Positions 45,871-57,554 of a stretch of DNA of 64,000 nucleotides are shown piece by piece; position 1 is the stretch's first letter; every line of letters starts with the position of its first letter. The notes under the pieces are model-generated. The model saw only the letters and a program-made list of their open reading frames with translations, was not told where the DNA came from and made no database searches. The stretch is from Glandiceps talaboti (lineage: Eukaryota; Hemichordata; Enteropneusta; Spengelidae): contig NC_135556.1 of NCBI RefSeq assembly GCF_964340395.1, positions 587,501 through 651,500 on the forward strand, written 5' to 3'. The position numbers were made by a program, and so were the translations under genes.

Positions 45871-47676
45871 CTATTCAGATTTGTTCATGCCAAGTTAATC
45901 TGTGCCATTTTCAATTTTTTATGATTTTTTTTTCAAAATGATATTTTCATCATCTCAAATTTGTTAATTTCAAGTCAGCAAATCTTTTTTTTTCTATTTT
46001 TGGTGATTTTTTTCTTGTAATTTAAAAAATTAATATGTTAATGAGCATTATGACCGATGCCATATTGGAAATCAGTCCATAAGACTTCAAGTAAACTGCC
46101 ACTTTTCAAAAGACACCATTGACATCAAACAAGCAATGTAATGTGTGCTATAGTCTTAATTCTATGCATTGTGTGCCCAAATGACAAGTGTTTGTTCAAA
46201 ACAGGGTTGCAGACTTCAAATCCAAATTCTGCACCCCTTTTACAGAATGGTTCATTCCAGTAGGTATATATATGCTCTCGATTGACAAAGTCATGAAGTT
46301 GCCTATCCTGAAAGTGTCCACTGTCACTGTAGGGGACGATTTTTGACAGAGGCAGTCGTCAATAAAAACAATAATATTCATTCTAAAATTACCTCATTTT
46401 AAAGGGAAAGTACTTTGTGGTTCATTTATGGAGTTTGGTTTTTGTACAATATTGGTGGCAAAATCGCCACATCAAAATTGCCAATGTGGTAATGCAGCAT
46501 AGAAACAAGTAAGGTCGACGTCAAAGTTCTTTTGCTAATGAGCCTTACCATATATGGAAATAAAGTAGTCATGAGATTGCAGTCCAGACTTTCGTTGTAA
46601 TTTTTCATTAAAAGCTGGTGATGTGATGTCTTGTCGCTTTTTAAAAATCATTTTAACGGTGAAATATTGTGAATTTTCAAAAACAAATGATAAAAAGTTA
46701 ATAATAGTATTTTGTGATGTCTTCTTCCTAATAATGGTTCATTTTAGTCGATGAATCTAGCAGCTCAAAAGCCGGTAGATGACCTAAATACCTTTCGCTT
46801 GACGCATATGACGTACCGTTGGAAGACACACGTGACACTAGCATTCTGCATCTCTGTCATTGAGATTGAACAATTTTCTGACAAGACATTTTCAGTTATG
46901 ATTAGCGAAATATTTATTTTTGCTGAGATTAGTAAGTCTACAATTCCGATTTACACGATGTACTTGCCATGTCACATTGCGCTTTGAACACTCGACTAAA
47001 TTTAGTCCAGCTTGCGTACGAAATGCTAGTCCTGCTTGCAGATGGGCATGGGTCTATATTACTCAATTACTGACACGACCCTCAACACTGAAGGGACGAC
47101 CTTTTCCGTATGCAAGCAGGACTAACGAAATATGTGTACCACCTGCAAAGGAAGTCCATAGACTATTAAATTAAAATATCAGACGATGTTATGTCTACTG
47201 CAAGTTGAATGTTGTTGACAATTATGGATGGTATTTTTGGTAAATTTGTTAGAAAATTGAAATTTGAATTGCCTCAAAATTATTTTAGATCCCTAGTTTA
47301 TTTCATTCATCATTAAAATTTTCCAGGGTTAAAGCTGCAGCTGTAAGACACTGGAATTATTTGTAGCCAACCTCAAAAATCCTTTTTTTTGTGCATTTCC
47401 CAGTCATTATTTTTCTGAGATTTTGTGTAATTTTCATAACTGTACAATAGATTTTTTATAAAATGGTGACTATATCATAAAAGTACAATATTTTACCAAC
47501 TTTCTGTGTGAAATGTGTTTTATAGTGAGACATTATATGAAACCACTAACCACTTTATTAGATCGCTAAAACAAAACTGCATAGTGACGAGCTGAACAAC
47601 TGAACCACTTCTACATGTTACCAAAATAAAAAATAAAAAAACAGCGGAGCTATTCTGACCGATAGGTCACTTGTTG
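45871..47676 (+). mobile_element. Rep-B copy 5, 5' truncated
   Basis: It starts at ATTCAGATTTGTTCATGCC, carries all middle blocks, and ends ACAGCGGAGCTATTCTGACC + GATAGGTCACTTGTT. The stretch 46230-47170 gives the middle part of the family; the part from 47170 matches 39150-39625 closely. Small ORFs (46751-46987, 46920-47174) are not supported. Confidence 0.72.
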
Positions 47677-47678
47677 TG

Positions 47679-47935
47679 TATTGATCGTGGTTTCATATGG
47701 TGATCGTGCTTTTAGTGTTGTTGCCCCCACTCTCTGGAATAATCTCCCACTCTACATCCGTCAGTCACCTACCTTATCTGCTTTTAAATCCAATGTTAAA
47801 ACTTTACTTTTTAAAATTGCTTTTTAAGTGATATTTGTATTGTATGAATTGCTTACAGTGTCTTTGATCACATTTTTTTGTGGATACTGACGCTTTATAA
47901 ATAAATTATTATTTATTATTATTATTATGATATTG
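47679..47935 (+). pseudogene. LINE (CR1/L2-type) 3' end with ATT-rich tail
   Basis: The frame RAFSVVAPTLWNNLPLYIRQ then SPTLSAFKSNVKTLLFKIAF and stop is the standard C-terminus of CR1/L2-group ORF2. It is followed by CTTTATAAATAAATTATTAT and a TTATTA tail. The element is severely 5' truncated. Confidence 0.88.
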
Positions 47936-48992
47936 GGAGAACTTTTGCTACTCTAAGATGGTCTGGGAACTGACCACACAAAAACAATAAATTGATAATG
48001 TGTGAGAGAGGGGTTGGAATCTCAGATTTATCTTCTTTAATTGATTTAGCAGAAATATTGTCCCACCCTGTAGCTTTATGTACATCCAACCTTGATATAA
48101 CTTTTTCAACATGCCAGTTTATGATGGGCTTTGAATAAATGAAGGACTCTCTGACCGAGAAAATCAGTAAATTTCATATCGATATCAACATCTATTTTTC
48201 TAGGTTATCACCCACATTTTTAAAAAAACTTCAATGATATCATTTTGTTGGTTGTGGACAATTTCATGACCATCTTTGTTAACTCTCACTCTACAAGGAT
48301 TGGTGAACTTTTTCTCTTTACTTTTGCCAATAAGATTGTTAATGACATTCCAGGTTTCTCTCATTTTACCCACATTAGAAGACAAAAGGTTCACATAATG
48401 GTGATGTTTGGATTTCCTGAGAATTTTGGTCAGAATATTTCTATATTTCTATAGTGGTTGAGTATTTGCGAATCAAAATTACTTTTGACCACTTGTTTAT
48501 ACATCTTGTATTTTGTTTTATCGATTTACGGATTCCATATGTCAACCATGGTTTGTCCTTTTGTCTTCTCTTACTCAAAACTTTACATTTCAATGGAGGA
48601 CAAATGGCAATATTTACATCTGTACAGTTTAAGACTCCCTCTCAAGTCTCGGCCCATAAGTCATTTCTGAAGGCAAGATGATGTAAATGTGAGAAGTTCC
48701 TAGTGTACACAAGTGATTCGGTAAAATTTTGAGTCTTTGTAGAGTAGAAGAAAGCAAATATTGGATAATAGTCTGAAATATTGGCAACGATTATGTCCAG
48801 ATTAATGTGCCTATCAACCATATTAATATATAAATGATCAATGATAGTTTTGGAGGATGCCGTTACCCAAGTTGGAGTAGAAATACACTGTTTGAACTTT
48901 AAACAAGCAAGTTTATCGATCAGATTACAAGTATTTGGATTCTGATCACTACCGACGTCTATATTAAAATTACCGAGTAGTATACATCCATT
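47936..48992 (-). pseudogene. LINE endonuclease to RT start fragment
   Basis: Minus 48992-48650: GCILLGNFNIDVGSDQNPNT, STPTWVTASSKTIIDHLYIN, IVANISDYYPIFAFF: the C-terminal motifs of an APE-type endonuclease (G-D/N-F-N-I-D, T-x-x-x-x-S-x-T-x-I-D-H, S-D-H/Y-Y-P-I). Then ETWNVINNLIGKSKEKKFTN (48380-48300) and RLDVHKATGWDNISAKSIKE with PTPLSHIINLLFLCGQFPDH (about 48105-47960), the RT block 0-1. It ends where the + strand LINE tail begins. Two frame changes. Confidence 0.88.
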
Positions 48993-49003
48993 TTATTTTC
49001 TTT

Positions 49004-49679
49004 CAAATGGTTGTTGCTAAGGGTGTGGTCATGGTTGCTAGGGCCATTTTGTCAAAATGGTTTGAAGAAAATCTGCAGAATAACACTTTCAAAAACATCT
49101 CGCCAAGTTTCAGACGCACTGACCAAGTACTTTTTGAGACTCAATTTTTTGACCAAAAATGAACATTTTTACACCTAATTTGCATATCACTCATGGAATC
49201 ATTATATGCTTAATATTTCTTTGTCCATACATCCCTAGATGCATTCCCATTAAATTTCAGCACAATCTGCTCAGCAGTCTTGGATTATAGATTTTTAACC
49301 AAAAGACACATTTTTAGGCCTAATTTGCATATTAATGATGGAATCATGTCATGAACAATTCTTACTTTACACCCCCTTAAGAATGTTCCCACCAAATTTC
49401 GCACCAATCTGCCCAGTAGTTTCTAAGTTTAAGTTTTTTGACCAAAAATCAAATTTTTTTACCCAAATCACACACCTGTCATGCGACCATTTTGATTTGA
49501 ACAATTTCCCAACTAGACACCCAAGGTAATGGACCCACCAAATATCATGGCAATCGGTTCAGCAGTTTTTGAACTTTAAGTTGTTTACACACACACACAC
49601 ACACACATCCACACACACACAGACAGACAGATGCCAGGCGATCCCTATGGTACTACTGAACCTCAGTTCAGTTGTGCTA
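49004..49679 (-). mobile_element. Rep-A copy 5, 3' truncated
   Basis: 5' terminus TAGCACAACTGAACTGAGG on minus, GT/GTCT repeats, both body blocks, then lost at the beginning of the core (GTTGCTAAGGGTGTGGTC). Confidence 0.75.
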
Positions 49680-49862
49680 AAAATGTATGTAAATGTGCCT
49701 AGCAACAAGACCGCACCCATAGCAACAGCCAAATGATCACTTATTTTGGAAAGATAACAACAGGGATTAGTAGACAAATGAATAAACTTTCAAAAAAAAT
49801 GTATGCAAATATTCAGTCAATTGTACAGTTGTCCTACAATGCCATTGGCACTATATTTCATA
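49680..49862 (+). repeat. Rep-A 3' part
   Basis: Two core units on + (GTGCCTAGCAACAAGACCGC) end with GTACAGTTGTCCTACAATGCC + ATTGGCACTAT. Joined back to back with the 5' end of the minus copy at 49679. Confidence 0.7.
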
Positions 49863-50279
49863 CAATCTTATACATCACACCACCATGACTGGCGGCAATC
49901 CCCTGAAAACATCCATTGCGGGGATTGAGTCATCTCCAATGACTGCTTGTTTTGTTTAAATCATATCACAAAGTTTGGGAAAACTTAAACATTCACAACT
50001 TGGAAGTCATGATAGAAAAAAATTGATAATTTAATACATTGCAAATCTGTATCTGTATCTTTCTTGGCCGATTTTAGTCATTCAAGTGTCATTTTCCATC
50101 TTTCAATGAGATCTATCCAACCCCTACAGGTTTGATAAGCAAAATACACTTTTAAAAAAGCACCTGTCACAGCTACTATTTGAAAGTTTGACATAAGGTA
50201 CTGACCACAGGCACTCGAATCAAACTGTATGATTTTTAAAAACAAATGTATAGTATTATAAGAGGACCACAATTTCATT
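49863..50279. other. PPEF intron; no gene seen
   Basis: No recognised feature. Contains GGGGATTGAGTCATCTCCAATGAC-like text (GAGTCATCTCCAATGACTGC) resembling the Rep-E 3' hairpin. Confidence 0.35.
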
Positions 50280-50416
50280 GTATGGAACCACTAACCTCAT
50301 TTTTTTACTTCACTAAAAACAAAACTGCATAGTGGAAGAGCTGAACAACAGGAGCACTTCTACAAGTTACAAAAAAAAAACTCAGCAGAGCTATTCTGAC
50401 TGATGAGACACTTGTT
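50280..50416 (+). repeat. Rep-B 3' fragment (copy 6)
   Basis: ATGGAACCACTAACCTC, AAAACTGCATAGTGGAAGAG, then CAGCAGAGCTATTCTGACTG and CTTGTTC. Confidence 0.7.
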
Positions 50417-50574
50417 CGGGAAGAGGGTTAGAACCACTCAACTCAAGTAGGTCAAATTCATCTTCATCTTCTGCTATTGATGAGACCGCTCCAAAGATGA
50501 GTTATCAGTCTTACAGATCCCAACACGCTTATGTGTTCATGCGTCGAAAGTTTGCAACACACTGAAAATTGTGT

Positions 50575-50888
50575 CCCATATGATCAAAAAGTGCATGATA
50601 ATGAGGTAGAATATGAATTTTGATCAAAAACTTGTACCCCAAAAAGGACTTGCTCGATGGGCTGAATTTTGATGACATGTTTCTAGACATGTTATTCTAC
50701 AGATGTTGTTTCAATTTTTTAACACAATTGATCATGATCCATGAACCATGGTCATACCCATAGCAACAACCAAATGCCAGCATATTTTGCTAAAATAACA
50801 TCCTCTGGTAGGCAAGCGAGTACACATTTAAAAATGTATGCCAATATCCCTAGCAACTGAACATGCCCATAGCAACAGCCAAATGATC

Positions 50889-50937
<49 letters not shown>

Positions 50938-52225
50938 TTATAGTTTAAAGACCACTACACAAACATGTCTCAGTGGTCTAAACATTACAAAATGAGAAAA
51001 ACTAGCAAAAGAGCAACAACAACAAAAATCTAGCATAAGAACACAATGAATATTTTAAAAGCGTCTCTAAAAACAAAATCAGATTTAAAAATTAGCAATC
51101 AATTTATAAACATCAGCAATAGCATTGTCGGAAAATATACGTTTTAAGACTCTTCTTGAAAGGAGCAAATTTCTCAAGTAGTCGAAGCTCAAGCGGTAAA
51201 CTATTCCATAGTTTAGGAGCATAGTACACACTGAAAGCCCTGTCACCATATGTTTTAGAAGGTTGTTTTCCATGATCTTAAATAGAGAAAGGATTCAACC
51301 TGATTCCAACACTCTTTCTCGTATTATGTAATGGATGATCGATACTGATAACTTCGGACAAGTAGTTGGCGCTACTTTTCCTTGACGAATAATTTTGAAG
51401 ATAATACAAAGAATTTTATAATGAACTCGCTGTTCGACTGGCAGCCAATGTAAATCCTTCAGCACTGGATTCACATCAGCTTGACGACCAATCCTCCATC
51501 TTGTCACCAATCGAGCAGCAGAGTTTTGAATATGTTGAAGTTTGTTCAATTTATATGCAGGTAGACCGAAAAACAAACTATTACAGTAATCTAATTTCGA
51601 TGTCACAAAAGCATGAACTAATTTTTCAGCACTAGACTGGTCCAAGAGTTTTCGAATTTTACTCAACCGCCAGAGTGAATGAGACGCCCCCTTACAAACA
51701 TAACGAATATGCTCATCCATGAGTCCAAATGAGTCAACCATCACACCAAGGTCATACACAACAGTTCAGTGATTGAGAAATCATGGCATCACCTATTCGT
51801 ACATTAATCGAACCTGACTGTGAACAAACCGTGGGGTGTAAACCAGACAACCTCTGTCTTGCCATCATTGAGTGCCAACTTATTTGTTATTTGTTATACT
51901 GCAAAGAGAACAACCAATTTATTGACATAATAAACATTCAAAAATGTATGCAAATATGCCTAGCAATGAGGCCATGCCCATAGCAACAGCCGAATGGTGT
52001 TCATATTGCAAAAGTAACAACAGGAATGGGTAGGTAAATGACTAAACATTTAAATACATGCAAATATGCCTCACAACAAAACCACACCCATAGCAACAAT
52101 CAAATGATAGTGCATATTGCATGGGTAACAAATATGGATTGGCATGTCGATAAACTTTGGGGGGAATATCACAAAGTTTACAGTTGTGCCAAAACATCAT
52201 TGGTGTTTTATTAAAATGTATGCAA
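50575..52225 (+). mobile_element. Rep-A copy 7, split by a LINE
   Basis: Left piece to 50891 has ATTTTGATCAAAAACTTG and core units (CCCATAGCAACAGCC). After the LINE (50892-51890) the core continues (ATGTATGCAAATATGCCTAG) and ends TTTACAGTTGTGCCAAAAC + ATCATTGGTG at about 52210. Confidence 0.7.
50892..51890 (-). pseudogene. LINE (CR1/L2/Rex-type) 3' fragment with (ATT)n tail
   Basis: Minus reading: NKLALNDGKTEVVWFTPHG, DLGVMVDSFGLMDEHIRYVC, SAEKLVHAFVTSKLDYCNSL, AARLVTRWRIGRQADVNPVL, KDLHWLPVEQRVHYKILCII; then after a frameshift YGDRAFSVYYAPKLWNSLPL and FAPFKKSLKTYIFR. This is the whole post-RT region of a CR1/L2-group ORF2. The 3' end is a pure AAT/ATT tract (50892-50938), as these LINEs have microsatellite tails. 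It is 5' truncated and inserted in a Rep-A core. Confidence 0.93.
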
Positions 52226-52381
52226 ACATGCCTACCATCAGGACAACACCCATAGCAACAGTCATGATGACAGTATTGCAGAAAAGAAATATAGGGATCG
52301 CGTGACAAGTCAATAATTTTTTTTAGCACAACTGAATTGATACGGTTCAGTAGTGCTATAGGCATCACTAAGTGTCTGTCA

Positions 52382-52447
<66 letters not shown>

Positions 52448-52713
52448 AAACAACTTAAAGTCAAAACCTTCGGGACTGATTACTTTGATATTTGGTGGTC
52501 ATGTTACTTTGGGTGTATAGTTGGGAAATTGTTCAAATTAAAATGATTGCATCAGAGATGTGTGTTTTGGGTCAAAACATGTCATTTTTAGTCAAAAAAC
52601 TTAAACTCCAAAACTGCTGGGCAGATTGGCCTGAAATTTGGTGTGAACGTTCTGGGGGGGGGGGGGGGGGGGGGGGTTAAATTAATATTTGTTCATGACA
52701 TGATGATTCCATC

Positions 52714-53005
52714 ACGACGGATTTTCGCATTAGCGGTTCAAGTGCAACTTTCCCGACTTGGTGAGCCAGCAAGTCGGGTGTCATGGAAATTGTTTGCATC
52801 TCTAAAGCTATTTGCAATGTCGCTGATAATGGATCAGTAAAACTGATAACAACTGATGTAACTTTGAGCTTAGCTTTGCCTGATGTGTTATGTAGTGCTT
52901 TACCACATTTGTAAATATTGCCAACAAACATTATTCAGTGATAAGAAAGATAAGAAACACCACTTCCTAATTTGCATACTACTCATTACAGAATCAAGCC
53001 ATTAA
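52714..53005 (-). other. Unidentified insert inside Rep-A copy 8
   Basis: The insert replaces Rep-A between GATTCCATCA and the palindrome at 52966-53040. On the minus strand it is open (52931-52714): FVGNIYKCGKALHNTSGKAK, VTSVVISFTDPLSATLQIAL, LLAHQVGKVALEPLMRKSVV. It also has a hairpin CCCGACTTG..CAAGTCGGG (9-bp stem, about 52753-52779). I do not recognise the protein; it could be a captured exon or another element. Confidence 0.4.
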
Positions 53006-53040
53006 GGCTTGATTCTGTCATGAGTAGTATGCAAATTAGG
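52966..53040. repeat. Near-perfect 35-bp palindrome, 5-nt loop
   Basis: CCTAATTTGCATACTACTCA (52966 on) is mirrored at 53021-53040 with one mismatch over 35 bp; the inner arms are GAATCAAGCC / GGCTTGATTC around ATTAA. The outer bases are Rep-A sequence (ATGCAAATTAGG), so Rep-A text has been copied in inverse. Confidence 0.93.
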
Positions 53041-53740
53041 GGAAAAAATGTGTCATTTTGGTCAAAAATCTTTCATTCCAAAACTACTCAGCAGATTGGG
53101 CGGAAATTTATTAGGGATGCATCTGGGGGTGTATCGATGTAGAAATATTAAGCATATAATGATCTCATCAGTAATGTGCAAATTAGGTGTAAAAAAGTGA
53201 ATTTTGGCCAAAAATTTATATCTCAAAAAGTACTTGATCAATGAGACTCAAATTTGGTGAGATATTTCTAGAAGTGTTATTCAGCAGATTTTCTTCAAAT
53301 ATTTCGACACCATTGGCCCTAGCAATTATGACCTCGCCCTTAGCAACAAAAAACCAAATGGCAGTATATTTTGGTCAAATAACAATATCATCTGGTAGGT
53401 AAGTGAGTAAACATTCAAAAAATGTATGCAAATATCCCTAGAAGCCATGACCAAGCCCATAGCAACAGCCAAATGATCACGTATTTGGCAAAGATAACAT
53501 CAGGGATTCATAGACAAGTGAACAAACATTCAATAAATGTATGCAAATATGTCTAGCAATATGACCACGCCCATAGCAACAGCCAAATGATCGCATATAT
53601 AATGCAAAGATAACAACATGGTTGGATACGATAGGCAACTGGATAGTCATTCAGCAAATGAACACCTATACCTAGCGTGGATCAACGTGTGGATAAACAT
53701 TTTTATTGTGCTACAATGCCATTGGTGCTATTTTTAAAGA

Positions 53741-54155
53741 ATTGTCCCACATGGTTGCCTAGCAACAAATCCATGACCATGGCAATAGCCAGATGGTGAT
53801 GTGTATGGCAGCAAAGGTAACAGGAGGGGTAGTTTGTCAAGTAGATTTTTTTAATGGCACAGTTATCCAGCAACTAATTGAAACTGCACATAACAACACT
53901 AAAATGATGCAGATACATATTACATACACATAGGTAAGAACAAGGATCTATTAATAATATGGATGTAATTTACCACATAACTCAAAAGCATAGAGGCTCC
54001 ATTGAAGTTTCTATCCCCCATATTGTTTGGATGTAAAATTTCTTTTGAGACCTTGACTGACTTTCAGGATCAATAATCAAAATCCAGCCTTTTCCTACAT
54101 ATCACCAAGACTTTTTAGTATTTCAAATTGTTTTATGACCCATGTGTTTCCACAG
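53741..54155. other. End of the 19.1-kb PPEF intron
   Basis: Mostly unannotated, with one Rep-A-like core unit at about 53755-53800 (GGTTGCCTAGCAACAAATCC). It ends in TTTTATGACCCATGTGTTTC + CACAG, the acceptor of the next exon. Confidence 0.5.
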
Positions 54156-54322
54156 AATGGCCTTCCATCAGCAGAGAATCCTTATATCTTCAATGGAGAT
54201 TTTGTAGACAGGGGACCGAACTCGGTGGAAATAGCCATTTTATTATTTGCATTTTTCCTCATCTACCCAAATGAAGTTTATCTCAACAGAGGCAACCATG
54301 AAGACCATATAATGAACCTAAG
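54156..54322 (+). CDS. PPEF: PPEF/rdgC-type phosphatase, exon with GDFVDRG and GNHE
   Basis: It encodes [40 protein letters not shown] and [15 protein letters not shown] plus two bases of an Arg codon (AG|GTAAGA). GDFVDRG supplies the bridging metal Asp and the general substrate Arg region; GNHE supplies Asn and the catalytic His of PPP enzymes. The NGLPS[15 protein letters not shown] start after K is the PPEF/PP5-like junction and follows the previous exon's FYK in frame. 167 nt, entry phase 0, exit phase 2. The remaining catalytic part (second metal site His residues) and EF-hands must lie beyond 64 kb or in parts I could not read. Confidence 0.95.
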
Positions 54323-54487
54323 GTAAGAATTGAATATTCATATTTTGAAGTAGTCATTTGCTTTCATCATGACTCCATCTTTCACTCAACTGTAAGCGCT
54401 GTTAGTATGCTTTAATTATAGTCCTATGTTTTAGTTTAAACAAAACTGATTCAAGAATTTGCTTGGTTTGTAATAATTCAGCCTCAT

Positions 54488-55365
54488 TAGCACTACTGAT
54501 TAACTGAGGCTCAATATTGCTATGAGCTTGAACGTAAAAAGTCTGTTTGTATGTTTGAGTGTGTTTGTTTGTGACTCTGTCTGTCTCTCTGTCTCTCTGT
54601 CTGCATGTAAACAATTTATAAAACTGCATGACCAAAATTGCTTTGGCATCTGGGAGGGGAGGGAATTACTTAGGGTATGTAGTAGTCTAGCTGCTAGACC
54701 TTGGGTGTTCATCCGAAACCTTGGGTGTTCATCCGAAACAGTACAATGGGTCGCTTTCAAGGGTGAACACCCAAGGTCAAGTCATCTCTGCAGTTCAGGG
54801 TTAAAAATAATTGCCAATCAGAGAAACTGGTTGACGACAAACACAGAGGACAATAACTAATTTTTTCATGCATACTGTAAAAATAACCACCAAATGCCTT
54901 AAATGATACGTGTGAATGACAACGTCTACTCATTCATCAATGTCACAATTACCATAAACCGATAAGACAGTAATTAGATATGTTTTTGTTATGATAACGT
55001 GATATTGATATTAGTATGTACACATTATAGAGGTCATGAGTTATTGAATATATTAACACATATATATACATATATAGCCCAACCCATGGCCATACGTCAT
55101 CTCAATGGAATGTCAAGTCTGAAAATGACTTTAGCTAAACGTTCGGCCAAACCCTGTCTGTGAACTTTGTTCACTTATCACATCAGAAGAATGCCCAAAC
55201 GTCTAGCAGCGAAAGTAGGTATATAGATGGAAGATTTCTTCAAGTAAAAATGATCACACAACATGTGTATGATTTGAGTAAAAGAACTTAAACTTAAAAA
55301 CTATTAGTTCAGATTGATTTAATTTAGTGGGCATGTATGTAGGGATGTGTGTGTGAGATGAAGAA
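54488..55365 (+). mobile_element. Diverged Rep-A copy 10, split by Rep-C
   Basis: TAGCACTACTGATTAACTGAGG, GTCTGTCTCTCTGTCTC, GTAAACAATTTATAAAACTG before the Rep-C copy; GATTTCTTCAAGTAAAAATG and ATGATTTGAGTAAAAGAAC after it. It is the most diverged 5' end in the family. Confidence 0.65.
54683..55217 (-). mobile_element. Rep-C copy 3, 535-bp TIR element
   Basis: Ends TAGTCTAGCTGCTAGACC and, inverted, TACTTTCGCTGCTAGACG. Flanked by GGTATGTAG (54674-54682) and GGTATATAG (55218-55226), a 9-bp duplication with one change. The right part is the inverse of the left part of copy 2 (GACATTCCATTGAGATGACG region), so it is in opposite orientation. The motif TTGGGTGTTCATCCGAAACC is tandemly duplicated near 54700. 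Confidence 0.85.
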
Positions 55366-55609
55366 TTGTTCTGGTCATCATCCCATCCTACAACAAACAA
55401 ATGAGAATCTAGTGCAAAGAGTTGCTAAACTTGAGAAAAGACAGGAAGAGCAAAAGCAGCACCGTAGACAGCAGAATATCGAGAAAAAAAGGGAATTCCT
55501 GAAATTCATGATTAAATCGAAAATGCATATTATATCGCATTTATCAGTACTGAAAAGAATCAGTGAAGATACTACAGCTGCTGACATACAAGTGATGCAC
55601 AGAATTTGA
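55349..55609 (+). CDS. Unrecognised small ORF, coiled-coil type
   Basis: MCEMKNCSGHHPILQQTNEN, LVQRVAKLEKRQEEQKQHRR and QQNIEKKREFLKFMIKSKMH: a strongly charged helix with heptad-like Leu/Val spacing. It overlaps the end of a Rep-A copy and stops 75 bp before the 41-bp satellite. It is in the PPEF intron, has no PPEF similarity, and could be a transposon ORF remnant or chance. Confidence 0.25.
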   Translation: MCEMKNCSGHHPILQQTNENLVQRVAKLEKRQEEQKQHRRQQNIEKKREFLKFMIKSKMHIISHLSVLKRISEDTTAADIQVMHRI

Positions 55610-55683
55610 AGAAAAGATGTGAGTGACACTAAAGCTGGAGGTAAAGTTACATTACAACTGATTGTAGTCAGATCTACCAGCAG

Positions 55684-57504
55684 AATAACATGTGGATTAA
55701 AGTTATATAAAGTATACCAAGTGTAGAATAACATGATATAAAGTTATATAAAGTATACCAAGTGAAGAATAATATGATATAAAGTTATATAAAGTATACC
55801 AAGTGAAGAATAACATGATATAAAGTTACATAAAGTATACCAAGTGAAGAATAATATGATATAAAGTTATATAAAGTATACCAAGTGAAGAATAACATGA
55901 TATAAAGTTATATAAAGTATACCAAGTGAAGAATAACATGATATAAAGTTATATAAAGTATACCAAGTAAAGAATAATATGATATAAAGTTATATAAAGT
56001 ATACCAAGTGAAGAATAATATGATATAAAGTTATATAAAGTATACCAAGTGAAGAATAATATGATATAAAGTTATATAAAATATACCAAGTGAGGAATAA
56101 CATGATATAAAGTTATATAAAGTATACCAAGTGAAGAATAACATGATATAAAGTTATATAAAGTATACAAAGTAAAGAATAACATGATATAAAGTTATAT
56201 AAAGTACACAAAGTGAAGAATAACATGATATAAAGTTACATAAAGTACACCAAGTGAAGAATAACATGATATAAAGTTATATAAAGTACACCAAGTGAAG
56301 AATAACATGATATAAAGTTATATAAAGTATACCAAGTGAAGAATAACATGATATAAAGTTATATAAAGTATACAAAGTAAAGAATAACATGATATAAAGT
56401 TATATAAAGTATACCAAGTGAAGAATAATATGATATAAAGTTATATAAAGTATACCAAGTGAAGAATAACATGTTATAAAGTTATATAAAGTATACCAAG
56501 TGAAGAATAACATGATATAAAGTTACATAAAGTACACCAAGTGAAGAATAATATGATATAAAGTTATATAAAGTATACCAAGTGAAGAATAACATGATAT
56601 AAAGTTATATAAAGTATACCAAGTGAAGAATAACATGATATAAAGTTATATAAAGTACACCAAGTAAAGAATAACATGATATAAAGTTATATAAAGTATT
56701 CCAAGTGAAGAATAATATGATATAAAGTTATATAAAGTATACCAAGTGAAGAATAACATGTTATAAAGTTACATAAAGTATACCAAGTGAAGAATAACAT
56801 ATGATATAAAGTTATATAAAGTAAACCAAATGAAGAATAATATGATATAAAGTTATATAAAGTATACCAAGTGAAGAATAACATGATATAAAGTTATATA
56901 AAGTATACCAAGTGAAGAATAATATGATATAAAGTTATATAAAGTATACCAAGTGAAGAATAACATGTTATAAAGTTACATAAAGTATACCAAGTGAAGA
57001 ATAACATATGATATAAAGTTATATAAAGTATACCAAGTGAAGAATAATATGATATAAAGTTATATAAAGTATACCAAGTGAAGAATAACATGATATAAAG
57101 TTATATAAAGTGTACAAAGTAAAGAATAACATGATATAAAGTTATATAAAGTATACCAAGTGAAGAATAACATGATATAAAGTTATATAAAGTATACCAA
57201 GTGAGGAATAACATGATATAAAGTTATATAAAGTATACCAAGTGAAGAATAATATGATATAAAGTTATATAAAGTATACCAAGTGAAGAATAACATGTTA
57301 TAAAGTTATATAAAGTATACAAAGTTAAGAATAACATGATATAAAGTTATATAAAGTATACCAAGTGAAGAATAATATGTTATAAAGTTATATAAAGTAT
57401 ACCAAGTGAAGAATAATATGATATAAAGTTATATAAAGTATACCAAGTGAAGAATAACATGATATAAAGTATACCAAGTGAAGAATAACATGATATAAAG
57501 TTAT
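55684..57504. repeat. 41-bp AT-rich satellite array
   Basis: About 44 units of TAACATGATATAAAGTTATA + TAAAGTATACCAAGTGAAGAA. TAACATG alternates with TAATATG, ATACC with ACACC or ATACA, and there are a few TGTTATAA variants, giving patchy higher-order similarity. Minus-strand ORFs (LFFTWYTLYNF repeats) are artefacts. Confidence 0.96.
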
Positions 57505-57554
57505 CGAGTCATATCAAGACCTCTATGATCATACTGTGTTTGGCAGGTTAAATT

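Larger units (their letters stand above)
52324..53740 (+). mobile_element. Rep-A copy 8, with insert
   Basis: 5' TAGCACAACTGAATTGATAC, GTCT/GT tract, body with a 23-G run at 52654-52676, interruption at about 52714-53005, body again from TGAGTAGTATGCAAATTAGG, about three core units, and 3' ATTGTGCTACAATGCC + ATTGGTGCTATTTTT. Confidence 0.78.
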
